A stretch of 9,618 bases of DNA from an uncultured Bacteroidales bacterium (GCA_900546445.1 URCV01000056.1:1-9618), one strand, 5' to 3'. Numbered from the stretch's first letter, positions 1 through 6,715 are shown. Numbers and translations are program-made. Notes: a model not told the origin generated them from the letters alone.

Positions 1-91
1 CCGTACACCTTTAGCCACCGGACCATCTAGAAGCGTCTCTACGGCATCCTGACTCAAAAGGTGTTTTTCGACTTCGCGACAAGGAAATGCA

Positions 92-128
92 CGGCACCCA
101 ATGGGTTATTTTGCTATATTGGGTACCG
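92..128. repeat. Long-stem hairpin
   Basis: Bases 92-102 (CGGCACCCAAT) and 118-128 (ATTGGGTACCG) pair over 11 positions with a single C-A mismatch, enclosing a 15-base loop; A91 and T129 add another pair. It sits immediately before a second hairpin at 131-152. The pair may form the 3' structured end of an upstream transcript or part of a small RNA. Nothing identifies it further. Confidence 0.45.
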
Positions 129-130
129 TC

Positions 131-153
131 AGACCGCTTTCTATTGCGGTTTT
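131..153 (+). terminator. Possible intrinsic terminator
   Basis: AGACCGC (131-137) pairs with GCGGTTT (146-152) around an 8-base loop, with one G-U pair, and the 3' side runs into TTTT (150-153). The T tract is short and overlaps the stem, so the termination call is moderate. If real, it would end a plus-strand transcript from a gene left of the window. Confidence 0.35.
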
Positions 154-185
154 GCGACACCTACTCTGACGCAGAACTGTCTTCC

Positions 186-311
186 CATCCGGCGAAAGGC
201 TGGTTTGCCCGGATGGCAGAGCTCAAAAACGTATTTCATCCGGTGAAAGGCCCGTTTGCCCGGACGAAAACGCTTTAACTGTCATCCCGTACGGTGAAAA
301 GAGGGCCGGAT
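186..311. repeat. Imperfect tandem palindromic repeats (two clear copies and a decayed third)
   Basis: The 30-base segments at 186-215 and 237-266 match at 26 of 30 positions and start 51 bases apart. Each begins CATCCGG and ends near CCCGGA, so each folds into a hairpin: the first has a perfect 8-bp stem (185-192 with 209-216), the second a 5-bp core stem (239-243 with 260-264). A third, diverged copy at about 283-311 keeps CATCC, CGGTGAAAAG and CCGGAT and contains the palindrome CCGTACGG. The spacers share an AAAACG core. This looks like a small intergenic palindromic repeat family, comparable in kind to REP-like elements. Whether it recurs in the genome cannot be seen here. Confidence 0.6.
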
Positions 312-341
312 AGGTCAGCCTCAAAGCGTTAGAGACATTAA

Positions 342-371
342 ATTGACTTTCGGGGAAATTGTGTATCTTTG
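342..371 (+). promoter_or_regulatory. Bacteroidota-type promoter of the barrel gene
   Basis: TATCTTTG at 364-371 is a perfect match to the Bacteroidota -7 consensus TAnnTTTG. ATTG at 342-345, 18 bases upstream, resembles the -33 TTTG element. Transcription would start a few bases after 371, giving a leader of about 20 nt before the ATG at 399. This also shows that a TTG at 369, which would extend the reading frame, is part of the promoter and not the start codon. Confidence 0.7.
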
Positions 372-398
372 CAGGCGTTGATAACTACTAAACAGGTA

Positions 399-1826
399 AT
401 GAAAAAGACTATGTTAATGGCACTGGCTGCTATGTGCGTGTGCGGTGCGTCTATCGCAGCCAATGCTCAGGAAGTTCAAGCGGAGAAGAAGACCGGATGG
501 GGATTCGGCGCTTTGCCGTGTGCTACCTATTCTTCCGATATGGGCTTCCAGTACGGAGTATTCGGTGATTTCTATTATTATGGCGATGGTTCGACCTATC
601 CTAACTATCGTGATAAGATCAGTTATGAGGTGTCACATTTTACGAAGGGAAGGACGAGGCTTTATCTGGCCTATGACAGTAAGTTCTTGATTCCTAATGT
701 CAGAACTACGGTCAGTGCTACTTACATCGATGACCCTCTATATAATTTCTGGGGATTCAACGGTGCTGCTTCACCTTTGTACAAGTCGCTCGAATCGAAC
801 AAATCTTATGCTTCGCAGATACTTGACGGGACCATTCCTGCAGCAGATGCAGCCCTATTCTCTACGATGGGCATTAACCCACTAAAGAATGTCTCATACT
901 ATTACACTAATCGCGACATCATAAGAGTTCTCGCAGACTTTCAGGGAAATATAGTTCCGCGTCTTCGCTGGGCAGGTGGCGTAAGCTATTGGAATTTCCG
1001 AATGGGAGACATTAACGAATCCAAGTATGGTTACGATGCACAGTCTACTTTATATAATCACTATAAGCAATTCGGCGTCATAAAGGATAGCGAGGCCAAT
1101 GGTGGCAGCAGATTGGAAATCAAGGCCGGACTCGTATACGACAGCCGTGACTTCGAGACCGCCCCTAATAGCGGTATCTGGTCTGAAATCTACGTGAACG
1201 GCTCTCCGGACGTATTCGGCGATGGCTTCAACTATTTGAAGTTGAGCGCTCATTTCCGCCACTATGTTCGCATTCCGCTTGGCCTGAAGGTGGGAGATCC
1301 GGTGTTCGCGTACCATTTGGCATATCAGGGAACGGTAGCGGGCGAGGCTCCTTTCTATGTGCAGCAGAATGTCACGGCCTTGATTCTCAAACAGATGATG
1401 TCCGAAGGTCTGGGTAGCTCGAATACCCTTCGTGGTACCAGGGCTAATCGTCTCATCGGCGACGGCTACGCTTGGGGTAACTTCGAGCTTCGCGTCAAGA
1501 TGGTGAATTTCAAGTTCTTAGGCCAGAATTTCTACTTGGCCGCTAACCCATTCCTCGACTGCGGTATGATAGTGCAGCCTTATCGTGTTTCCGAAATGAG
1601 CGTGCTTCCGGAAATCAATGCTTTGGCCATCGCTGCCGGATACAAGGCCGGTGAGGCAGAAAAATACATTCGCGACATGGCAGGCCAATTCATCTGCAGC
1701 GGTGGTGCCGGTTTGAAATTGGCCTGGAATCAGAACTTTATCGTGTCCATCGAGGTCGCGCACAATTTCAATAAGGGAATAGGCGACCCATTCTGGATGT
1801 CGATAGGCACAAATTATTGTTTCTAA
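399..1826 (+). CDS. Outer-membrane beta-barrel protein, BamA/TamA (Omp85/D15-like) superfamily
   Basis: This 475-residue protein begins with a signal peptide: MKK, a hydrophobic stretch, and an A-N-A site (21-23) suggesting signal peptidase I cleavage before Gln24. The mature part is rich in alternating aromatic/polar strands, as in an outer-membrane beta-barrel, and ends in Phe, as expected for recognition by the BAM complex. A Leu-Arg-Gly motif (344-346) in a long loop, followed by GDGYAWGNFELR (354-365), resembles the conserved loop-6 (V/L)RG region of Omp85-type barrels. There is no room for POTRA domains between signal peptide and barrel, so it is probably not the essential BamA. The N-terminal segment (34-120, GWGFGALP...DMGFQYG) resembles small Bacteroidota surface-antigen-like barrels. 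The ATG at 399 is preferred over the in-frame TTG at 369 because that TTG lies in the promoter and 399 starts a normal signal peptide. It is a single-gene transcript, convergent with panE. Function is unknown; transport or lipid/protein insertion at the outer membrane is inference. Confidence 0.8.
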   Translation: MKKTMLMALAAMCVCGASIAANAQEVQAEKKTGWGFGALPCATYSSDMGFQYGVFGDFYYYGDGSTYPNYRDKISYEVSHFTKGRTRLYLAYDSKFLIPNVRTTVSATYIDDPLYNFWGFNGAASPLYKSLESNKSYASQILDGTIPAADAALFSTMGINPLKNVSYYYTNRDIIRVLADFQGNIVPRLRWAGGVSYWNFRMGDINESKYGYDAQSTLYNHYKQFGVIKDSEANGGSRLEIKAGLVYDSRDFETAPNSGIWSEIYVNGSPDVFGDGFNYLKLSAHFRHYVRIPLGLKVGDPVFAYHLAYQGTVAGEAPFYVQQNVTALILKQMMSEGLGSSNTLRGTRANRLIGDGYAWGNFELRVKMVNFKFLGQNFYLAANPFLDCGMIVQPYRVSEMSVLPEINALAIAAGYKAGEAEKYIRDMAGQFICSGGAGLKLAWNQNFIVSIEVAHNFNKGIGDPFWMSIGTNYCF

Positions 1827-1971
1827 GGCTCGTAGTAGCCGTTGGAAGCGATTTCAAGAGCGGTGAAGCTGTTGTTTGACTTTAGACCAGAAAGAGGTCT
1901 GCTGAACTATAGGTGTGCAATACGCATCAATTATATCCTTAGGTTCTATGTTTAAGTTCATATCTGTCGTT
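1827..1971. other. Convergent intergenic spacer, weak hairpin only
   Basis: This gap lies between the ends of the barrel gene and panE. The only structure I see is a 5-bp stem, AGACC (1884-1888) with GGTCT (1896-1900), around a 7-base loop and without a T tract. It could be a weak bidirectional terminator. No gene or RNA is supported here. Confidence 0.4.
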
Positions 1972-2973
1972 TTAGAAGAATGTAAGATTGTCAAATGATG
2001 GCTTCAATTCGCCGTTCTCGATTTTGTGTATGATTTCCACCACCTTATCGTTCATAGGTGTAGGCACGCCGACTTTACGACCGTACTCGCATACTGAGCC
2101 GTTGATGGCGTCCACTTCCGTCTTCTTGCCGTGCTCGAGGTCCTGCAACATACTGGCTTTCAATAGCGCGTGTTTCTTAATGGCCAATGGAATTATGGCG
2201 AACGAAATCGCCTTCTTTACCGGATTCTTGAAGTCCAGCAGTTTGACGATGTCCTTACCCTGTATCGGTTCTATCTTGATGCCACCCTTAGCACATACGT
2301 CTATGCACTCCTTTATGATGGCCTGAACGATTTTTCTGGATTTGCGGTTTCCTGCGGCCTCGCCGAAAGTGCAGCCCAGCACGGCGCTCATTCCTGAGAA
2401 TGCGGAATTTATGAGGAGCTTGCTCCAGCGGGTGCCTATGAAGTTGTTATCCACTTCGACCGGTCCCATCTTTTCCAGAAGGGCCTTGACGTCTTCGAAG
2501 TGATGGTTAGGTGTCTTTCCCAAATAGCCGAGAGAGAATGTCAGTGAGTCCGGTGAACTGGTGAGTTCGCATACTCCTGGTTCCGTCATGGTGGCGCCCC
2601 AGGCCACGGTGCATCCCAATACTCTGTCTTGCCCTACGATGTCGCTTATGAGAAGCTCCGGAAGGCCGTTCTGTAAGGTGACGATTACTCCGTCCGGTGC
2701 CAAGTAGTCTTTCAGGAACGTTACTACTTCCTGGTTATGCTGCTGTTTGGTCATCAGGAAGATAATGTCGTATATTCCTGACATCTCGTCTATAGTGTAG
2801 GCGTCTACTTTCTGCGTGAAGTCCATAGTGCCGGTAACGTGTGCGCCGTGCTCCTTCAGGGCTTCGATGTGTTTCTTATTGCGATTGATCAATTCGATTT
2901 TACCACCGTTTTTAGTGATAAAGGCTCCCAGAATAGTTCCAAGTGAGCCTGCGCCGTAAATTGCTGCTCTCAT
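1972..2973 (-). CDS. panE: 2-dehydropantoate 2-reductase (ketopantoate reductase, PanE/ApbA family)
   Basis: The family reduces 2-dehydropantoate to (R)-pantoate with NADPH in the cytosol, a step toward pantothenate and coenzyme A. The 333-residue protein starts with a Rossmann nucleotide-binding motif GAGSLG (7-12), and keeps the expected Lys76 (TKQ) and Asn102 (QNG) of the cofactor/active-site region. In the C-terminal all-alpha domain, Lys185 in WSKLLIN aligns with the catalytic lysine of E. coli PanE, Asn189 follows it, and SMLQD (274-278) plus Glu286 in TEVDAING match the substrate-binding region. Length is slightly above the usual 300 or so because of an extra basic/hydrophobic stretch at about 251-270. 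An upstream in-frame ATG at 3033 would add 20 residues, but 2973 puts the GxGxxG motif at its normal place, and the extension would cover the promoter. PanE-family paralogues with other 2-oxo acid substrates exist, so the exact substrate is less certain than the family. It is transcribed divergently from clpB. Confidence 0.85.
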   Translation of the reverse strand: MRAAIYGAGSLGTILGAFITKNGGKIELINRNKKHIEALKEHGAHVTGTMDFTQKVDAYTIDEMSGIYDIIFLMTKQQHNQEVVTFLKDYLAPDGVIVTLQNGLPELLISDIVGQDRVLGCTVAWGATMTEPGVCELTSSPDSLTFSLGYLGKTPNHHFEDVKALLEKMGPVEVDNNFIGTRWSKLLINSAFSGMSAVLGCTFGEAAGNRKSRKIVQAIIKECIDVCAKGGIKIEPIQGKDIVKLLDFKNPVKKAISFAIIPLAIKKHALLKASMLQDLEHGKKTEVDAINGSVCEYGRKVGVPTPMNDKVVEIIHKIENGELKPSFDNLTFF

Positions 2974-2990
2974 AATAATTGAAATTTGTG

Positions 2991-2998
2991 CAAAGATA
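2991..2998 (-). promoter_or_regulatory. -7 promoter element for panE
   Basis: Read on the minus strand this is TATCTTTG, a perfect match to the Bacteroidota -7 consensus TAnnTTTG and identical to the element before the barrel gene. It lies 17 bases before the ATG at 2973, implying a very short leader. No good TTTG -33 element is seen at the usual spacing. Its position supports the start at 2973 and argues against the longer reading frame from 3033. Confidence 0.6.
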
Positions 2999-3034
2999 TG
3001 AAATTTCCCGCGAAATATCGTGTGAAAATGCATT

Positions 3035-3049
3035 CTGACATTTTGTCAG
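3035..3049. promoter_or_regulatory. Perfect inverted repeat upstream of clpB, candidate operator
   Basis: CTGACA (3035-3040) and TGTCAG (3044-3049) form perfect 6-base arms around TTT. It sits 59 bases before the clpB ATG and 36 bases outside the panE -7 element. Just downstream, TAAATTGG (3057-3064) is a one-mismatch match to TAnnTTTG, so the repeat would overlap the -33 side of a clpB promoter. A dimeric regulator of stress genes binding here is a plausible inference. It is not the CIRCE sequence bound by HrcA. Confidence 0.5.
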
Positions 3050-3093
3050 TGGAACGTAAATTGGAATCAGTCAAAGTAACAATTTTAGAAAAA

Positions 3094-3099
3094 AAGGAG
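3094..3099 (+). promoter_or_regulatory. Strong Shine-Dalgarno site for clpB
   Basis: AAGGAG lies 9 bases before the ATG at 3109. An in-frame TGA at 3103-3105, inside that spacer, prevents any N-terminal extension. A good Shine-Dalgarno is notable because most Bacteroidota genes, including the others in this window, have weak or absent ones. The site decides the start of this N-domain-less ClpB. Confidence 0.75.
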
Positions 3100-3108
3100 A
3101 TTTGATAT

Positions 3109-5154
3109 ATGGATAACAAGTACGAAAATTTGGAAAAGTTCGCGATTAACCTGAACGAGCGCGCCCTTCAAGGAAAGCTCGATCCGGTAATCGGCAGGGA
3201 CGAGGAAATTCGCCGAGTCCTCCAGATCCTTAGCAGACGTACTAAGAATAACCCTATTCTCGTAGGTGAGCCGGGTGTCGGTAAGACCGCCATATCAGAG
3301 GGTATAGCCCAGAAGATAGTAGACGGAAACGTGCCGGAAAACCTGAAGAACAGACTTATCTACTCTCTGGATTTGGGTGCTATCATCGCAGGTGCGAAAT
3401 ACCAGGGCGAGTTCGAGGAAAGGCTTAAGGCCGTCGTGAAGGAAGTAATAGATTCAGACGGACAAGTCATCCTTTTCATCGATGAGATACACACTCTGGT
3501 AGGTGCCGGTAGAAGTTCAGGCGCTATGGATGCGTCTAATATCCTGAAACCGGCATTGGCCCGTGGCGAGTTGAGAACCATCGGTTCCACCACTCTCGAC
3601 GAGTATCAGAAATACTTCGAAACCGACAAGGCGCTTGAACGTCGTTTCCAGATGGTAATGGTCGACGAGCCTACTCAGGCCGAATCCATCTCGATTCTGC
3701 GTGGTCTTAAGGAGAAATATGAGAACCATCATAAAGTAAAAATCGAAGACGATGCCCTGATCGCGGCAGTAGAGTTGTCATCACGTTACATTACGTCTCG
3801 ATTCCTGCCTGATAAGGCGATAGACTTGGTCGATGAGGCTGCGTCAAAGCTTCGTTTGGAGATGAATTCCGTTCCGGAGCCTATTGCCGAGCTCGACAGT
3901 AAGATTCGCCAGCTCGAAATCGAAAAGGAAGCCGTAAAGCGCGAAGGCGTGTCATTAAAACTCGACAAAATCGAAGCCGAGCTTTCAGAGGCCAGAAAAC
4001 AGCACTCCGAGCTCCAGAAACGCTGGAATGCCGAGAAAAACATCCTCTCCGAGCTCCAGAACGACCGTGCACAGTTGGAAGACCTTAAGCTTCAGGCCAA
4101 TAACGCCGAGCGTTCAGGTGACTACGCCCGCGTGGCCGAGATACGCTACGGTAAGATGTCGCAGGTTCAAAAGAACATAGAGCAGCTCACGGCTCAGAGA
4201 GCGGCCATAAAAGACCCTATCCTGAGTGAGTCTGTGACCCCGAACGACATCGCCGAAATCGTCGCCCGCTGGACCGGCATCCCTGTAAACAGGATGCTCG
4301 AAAGCGAGAAGACCAAGCTGCTTCGAATGGAAGACGAACTCCATAAGAGGGTAGTGGGCCAAGACGCAGCCATCAAGGCAGTGTCCGATGCCGTCCGCAG
4401 AAGCCGTGCAGGCCTTCAAAATGAGAAAAGGCCAATTGGCTCGTTCCTCTTCCTCGGTACTACCGGTGTGGGTAAGACCGAATTGGCCAAGAGCCTCGCG
4501 GAATTCCTGTTCAATGACGAGAACATGATTACCCGAATCGATATGTCCGAGTACCAGGAACGTCATTCAGTGAGCAGACTCGTGGGTGCGCCTCCGGGAT
4601 ATGTAGGTTACGATGAAGGTGGTCAGCTGACCGAAGCGGTCCGCAGAAAGCCGTATTCAGTGATATTGCTCGATGAGATAGAGAAGGCCCATCCGGATGT
4701 GTTCAACATCTTGCTTCAGGTGCTCGACGACGGACGTCTGACCGATAACAAGGGTAGGACCGTCGATTTCAAGAACACTATCCTGATTATGACCTCAAAC
4801 GCTACGGCGGAGCAGATAAAGACGATGATGCGTCCTGAATTTCTGAACCGTATCGATGAGATCATCACTTTCGAACAGCTCACGAAAGACGACATACGTA
4901 AGATTTTGCATCTGCAGATGAATATCCTTAGGGATAAGCTTGCAGACAGCGGCGTGAAGATTAGTTTCAGCGAGGATTTCGAGAACTATATGACTAACGA
5001 GGGTTACGACCCGGCTTATGGTGCTCGTCCTATCAAGCGACTGATGCAGAGGGAATTGATTAACATAATCGCTAAGAAGATTCTCGAAGGCAAGGTCACG
5101 AAGGGATCTGAACTTACCGTGGATGTGAAAAATGGTGAGGTCGTAGTGGAATAA
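3109..5154 (+). CDS. clpB: ClpB-type disaggregase lacking the N-terminal Clp_N domain
   Basis: ClpB is a cytosolic hexameric AAA+ machine that, with DnaK, threads aggregated proteins through its pore and refolds them. In this 681-residue protein the first AAA+ module has Walker A GEPGVGKT (53-60), pore tyrosine Tyr98 in AKYQGEFEER, Walker B ILFIDE (121-126) and arginine fingers Arg178/Arg179. A charged coiled-coil middle domain spans about 250-365; its length is ClpB-like and separates it from ClpA and ClpC. The second module has Walker A GTTGVGKT (450-457), pore tyrosine Tyr498 in GYVG, Walker B VILLDE (518-523), sensor-1 Asn564, arginine-finger region RPEFLNRIDE (575-584) and sensor-2 GAR (638-640). 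Usual ClpB is about 860 residues; here the roughly 150-residue N domain is absent by design of the start. In addition only 10 residues separate Asn564 from Arg575, against about 30 in E. coli ClpB. All catalytic motifs are intact, so it is probably active. No ClpP-binding loop is seen. It is monocistronic and followed by a strong terminator. Confidence 0.93.
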   Translation: MDNKYENLEKFAINLNERALQGKLDPVIGRDEEIRRVLQILSRRTKNNPILVGEPGVGKTAISEGIAQKIVDGNVPENLKNRLIYSLDLGAIIAGAKYQGEFEERLKAVVKEVIDSDGQVILFIDEIHTLVGAGRSSGAMDASNILKPALARGELRTIGSTTLDEYQKYFETDKALERRFQMVMVDEPTQAESISILRGLKEKYENHHKVKIEDDALIAAVELSSRYITSRFLPDKAIDLVDEAASKLRLEMNSVPEPIAELDSKIRQLEIEKEAVKREGVSLKLDKIEAELSEARKQHSELQKRWNAEKNILSELQNDRAQLEDLKLQANNAERSGDYARVAEIRYGKMSQVQKNIEQLTAQRAAIKDPILSESVTPNDIAEIVARWTGIPVNRMLESEKTKLLRMEDELHKRVVGQDAAIKAVSDAVRRSRAGLQNEKRPIGSFLFLGTTGVGKTELAKSLAEFLFNDENMITRIDMSEYQERHSVSRLVGAPPGYVGYDEGGQLTEAVRRKPYSVILLDEIEKAHPDVFNILLQVLDDGRLTDNKGRTVDFKNTILIMTSNATAEQIKTMMRPEFLNRIDEIITFEQLTKDDIRKILHLQMNILRDKLADSGVKISFSEDFENYMTNEGYDPAYGARPIKRLMQRELINIIAKKILEGKVTKGSELTVDVKNGEVVVE

Positions 5155-5176
5155 GACGAATTCTTCTCATAATAGT

Positions 5177-5212
5177 AAGGGAGTCGACTAATTGCTAGCC
5201 GACTCCCTTTTT
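5177..5212 (+). terminator. Intrinsic terminator after clpB
   Basis: AAGGGAGTCG (5177-5186) pairs perfectly with CGACTCCCTT (5200-5209). After one A-C mismatch, CTA/TAG adds three more pairs around a 5-base loop, and the stem runs into TTTTT (5208-5212). It lies 22 bases after the clpB stop and 28 bases beyond the end of the convergent SusE-like gene. On the minus strand the hairpin is followed by only a short T-poor tract, so it is mainly a clpB terminator with possible weaker bidirectional action. Confidence 0.88.
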
Positions 5213-5239
5213 CTTAAAACTTATGATAACAAACTGAAA

Positions 5240-6691
5240 TTACTTGATGCTACCTGTTCCGGCGTTGAAGTCAAGAGTAACTGTCTGTCCGGCAGTTGCT
5301 ACAACTGCTGGCTGATCGCCACCGTCTGCACGGTAAACGATCTTGCCGTCGAAGATGTTGAACTCCATCTGCCACCAGTCTGCAGAAGCGTGCTTAGAGC
5401 ACTCTGCATACATACGGAGGTTACCTGCGTTAGGAAGTACTACTGAAGCGCCCTTACCCATTTCGAATGGATTCTTGCCGGCATCCCAGTTGCCGAAGCA
5501 GTCACCCATACCGAATACTGCAGCAGGCTCTACGGTGATGCACTCACCCTCGAGGTCTACGAAAATCATATAAAGACCTTCTTTCTCTACTGCGCAGTTG
5601 TCACCCTTAGCAATGAAACCGCTGTCGTTTGCACCCTGAGCTTTGAATGCTCCGTTCCAGTCCTTGTTAGGGCTGAACTTGAACTCAGTCGCTGTGGTGA
5701 GGTAACGGATAGCCCAGAACTGGCCCTGGTGGCTGTGTACAGGGATCATATCCACTACGCCTTCACTAGTCCAATCCCAGTTGCCGAAATCGTTACCGAT
5801 CATATAGAGAGTGGTAGGAGTGGTGCTTTCCTTTGTAAGTTTGTATGTGAAAGAGAAAGACTTGGCGATAGGGCCACCTGCGCATTTGTAGGTGAGGGTG
5901 ATGTCATAAAGACCTGCCTTCTCAACCTTGATGTTGCCTGCGCTAACGTTAGTGAATTCACCGTTCTTGTCGAGTCCGAGAGAAACCTCAGCCTTAACCT
6001 TGTTGTCGAGGTCGAGGTTGATCTTCCATCCCCAGCAAGAAGCGAATTTGAACTCTCCGCCCTTTGCGAGGTTCTGATCCTTCCAAGTGTATGTGATGGT
6101 GCCATCGTCATCCTTCTTAACTTCTCCTTTTGTGAATCCCCAGCCGTTCATACCGCCGCGAACACCGAAGTCAGCCTTCTGGATAACGATCTGTGCGCCG
6201 TCAGGAAGGTCACCTGCAGTGTTGTTGTCGAGGATGATGTGATAGAGACCATCTTCCTTAACCTGCATCTTAGGGGCGTTCTCACCGATGATGAGCTTAC
6301 CCTGCTGGATGAGCATATTAGGGTTATCTACGAAGTTCTTGCAGTTAGGATCGTTCTCGTCGTAACCGAAGTTGTACTCTGCGAGCTCAGCTCCGTAGAA
6401 AGTCTTCTGGCCACCCTTGTTCTCGATAAGAGCGAAAGGTTTGTTAGCCTCGAGCCATACGTATTTCTCGTACATACCTGCACGAAGTTCCTTCGTAACT
6501 TCGTTAGTACCTGAAGAAAGAGCGAACTTAGGCTCTACCTTGTCTGTTCCGGTAGCATCGCCATAGACATAGAATCCGTCGAGGACGATTCCGCCAAGGT
6601 CGATTTTCCCATTTTCCTTTTTGTTACCTCCGCAGGAAGTTATACCTGCCAAAAGTGCAAGTGCACTGAAGAATAAAATCGATTTTTTCAT
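5240..6691 (-). CDS. SusE/SusF-like glycan-binding outer-membrane lipoprotein
   Basis: This 483-residue protein has a lipoprotein signal peptide with lipobox ITSC and lipidation at Cys20. The rest looks like a string of beta-sandwich modules: about 38-170, 172-285 (opening FGVRGGMNGWGF), 294-388 (opening LYMIGNDFGNWDW) and 390-483 (opening VFGMGDCFGNWD). The repeated pattern of a Gly-rich first strand, N-W, and a later EFKF-type strand matches the tandem starch-binding modules of SusE/SusF. Tryptophans at 184, 203, 220, 222, 305, 307, 326, 345, 402, 439 and 440 could supply aromatic binding platforms. In Bacteroides thetaiotaomicron, SusE and SusF are surface lipoproteins that bind starch beside SusC/SusD and are not enzymes. 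Here the gene is the last of the operon, 24 bp after susD-like, in the position of susE. Starch or another alpha-glucan is the best guess for the ligand. Residues after Cys20 (GGNKKENGK) are basic and not acidic, unlike the SusD-like neighbour. Confidence 0.8.
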   Translation of the reverse strand: MKKSILFFSALALLAGITSCGGNKKENGKIDLGGIVLDGFYVYGDATGTDKVEPKFALSSGTNEVTKELRAGMYEKYVWLEANKPFALIENKGGQKTFYGAELAEYNFGYDENDPNCKNFVDNPNMLIQQGKLIIGENAPKMQVKEDGLYHIILDNNTAGDLPDGAQIVIQKADFGVRGGMNGWGFTKGEVKKDDDGTITYTWKDQNLAKGGEFKFASCWGWKINLDLDNKVKAEVSLGLDKNGEFTNVSAGNIKVEKAGLYDITLTYKCAGGPIAKSFSFTYKLTKESTTPTTLYMIGNDFGNWDWTSEGVVDMIPVHSHQGQFWAIRYLTTATEFKFSPNKDWNGAFKAQGANDSGFIAKGDNCAVEKEGLYMIFVDLEGECITVEPAAVFGMGDCFGNWDAGKNPFEMGKGASVVLPNAGNLRMYAECSKHASADWWQMEFNIFDGKIVYRADGGDQPAVVATAGQTVTLDFNAGTGSIK

Positions 6692-6715
6692 AATGAATTG
6701 ATATTAATTAATAAT
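6692..6715 (-). other. AT-rich spacer between susD-like and susE-like genes
   Basis: The 24 bases are almost all A/T and carry the palindrome TTAATTAA, with no Shine-Dalgarno sequence. An unstructured AT-rich leader is typical for Bacteroidota translation starts, so efficient initiation of the SusE-like gene on the polycistronic message is expected. No separate promoter consensus is visible. Confidence 0.4.

Larger units (their letters stand above)
1..398. other. Intergenic/edge region without a supported gene
   Basis: No convincing coding sequence is visible. On the plus strand one frame is open from base 2 to a TGA at 50-52, and on the minus strand one frame is open from 105 to the left edge (35 codons, no ATG in frame). 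Either could be the end or beginning of a gene outside the window, but neither is recognisable. Two short plus-strand open frames (61-246 from GTG, 87-278 from ATG) run through hairpins and palindromic repeats and have no recognisable product; I treat them as chance. The stretch holds two hairpins (92-128 and 131-153), imperfect tandem repeats (186-311) and the promoter of the downstream barrel gene (342-371), each listed separately. Confidence 0.6.

Noticed and set aside
87..278. Small 63-residue protein with repeated HPxKGxFAR-like segments
   Set aside because: It runs through two hairpins and the palindromic repeats, lacks a clear ribosome binding site or promoter, and resembles nothing I recognise.
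186..311. CRISPR array
   Set aside because: There are only two good copies and one decayed copy, the copies are not near-identical, the spacers share sequence, and no cas gene is present.
369..398. N-terminal extension of the barrel gene from a TTG at 369
   Set aside because: The TTG is the last three bases of a perfect -7 promoter element, and the ATG at 399 starts a canonical signal peptide.
2974..3033. 20-residue N-terminal extension of panE from the ATG at 3033
   Set aside because: It would move the Rossmann GxGxxG motif away from the N terminus and would place the -7 promoter element inside the gene.
4114..4566. Minus-strand open frame of 150 codons inside clpB
   Set aside because: It is antisense to strongly conserved ClpB sequence, including the second Walker A motif, and has no recognisable product.
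3109..5154. ClpA or ClpC identity for the AAA+ protein
   Set aside because: The long coiled-coil middle domain is that of ClpB, and no ClpP-binding loop is visible.
5729..6514. Long plus-strand open frame (261 codons) antisense to the SusE-like gene
   Set aside because: It lies entirely within a well-supported lipoprotein gene, has no recognisable domain, and is explained by codon bias of the opposite strand.
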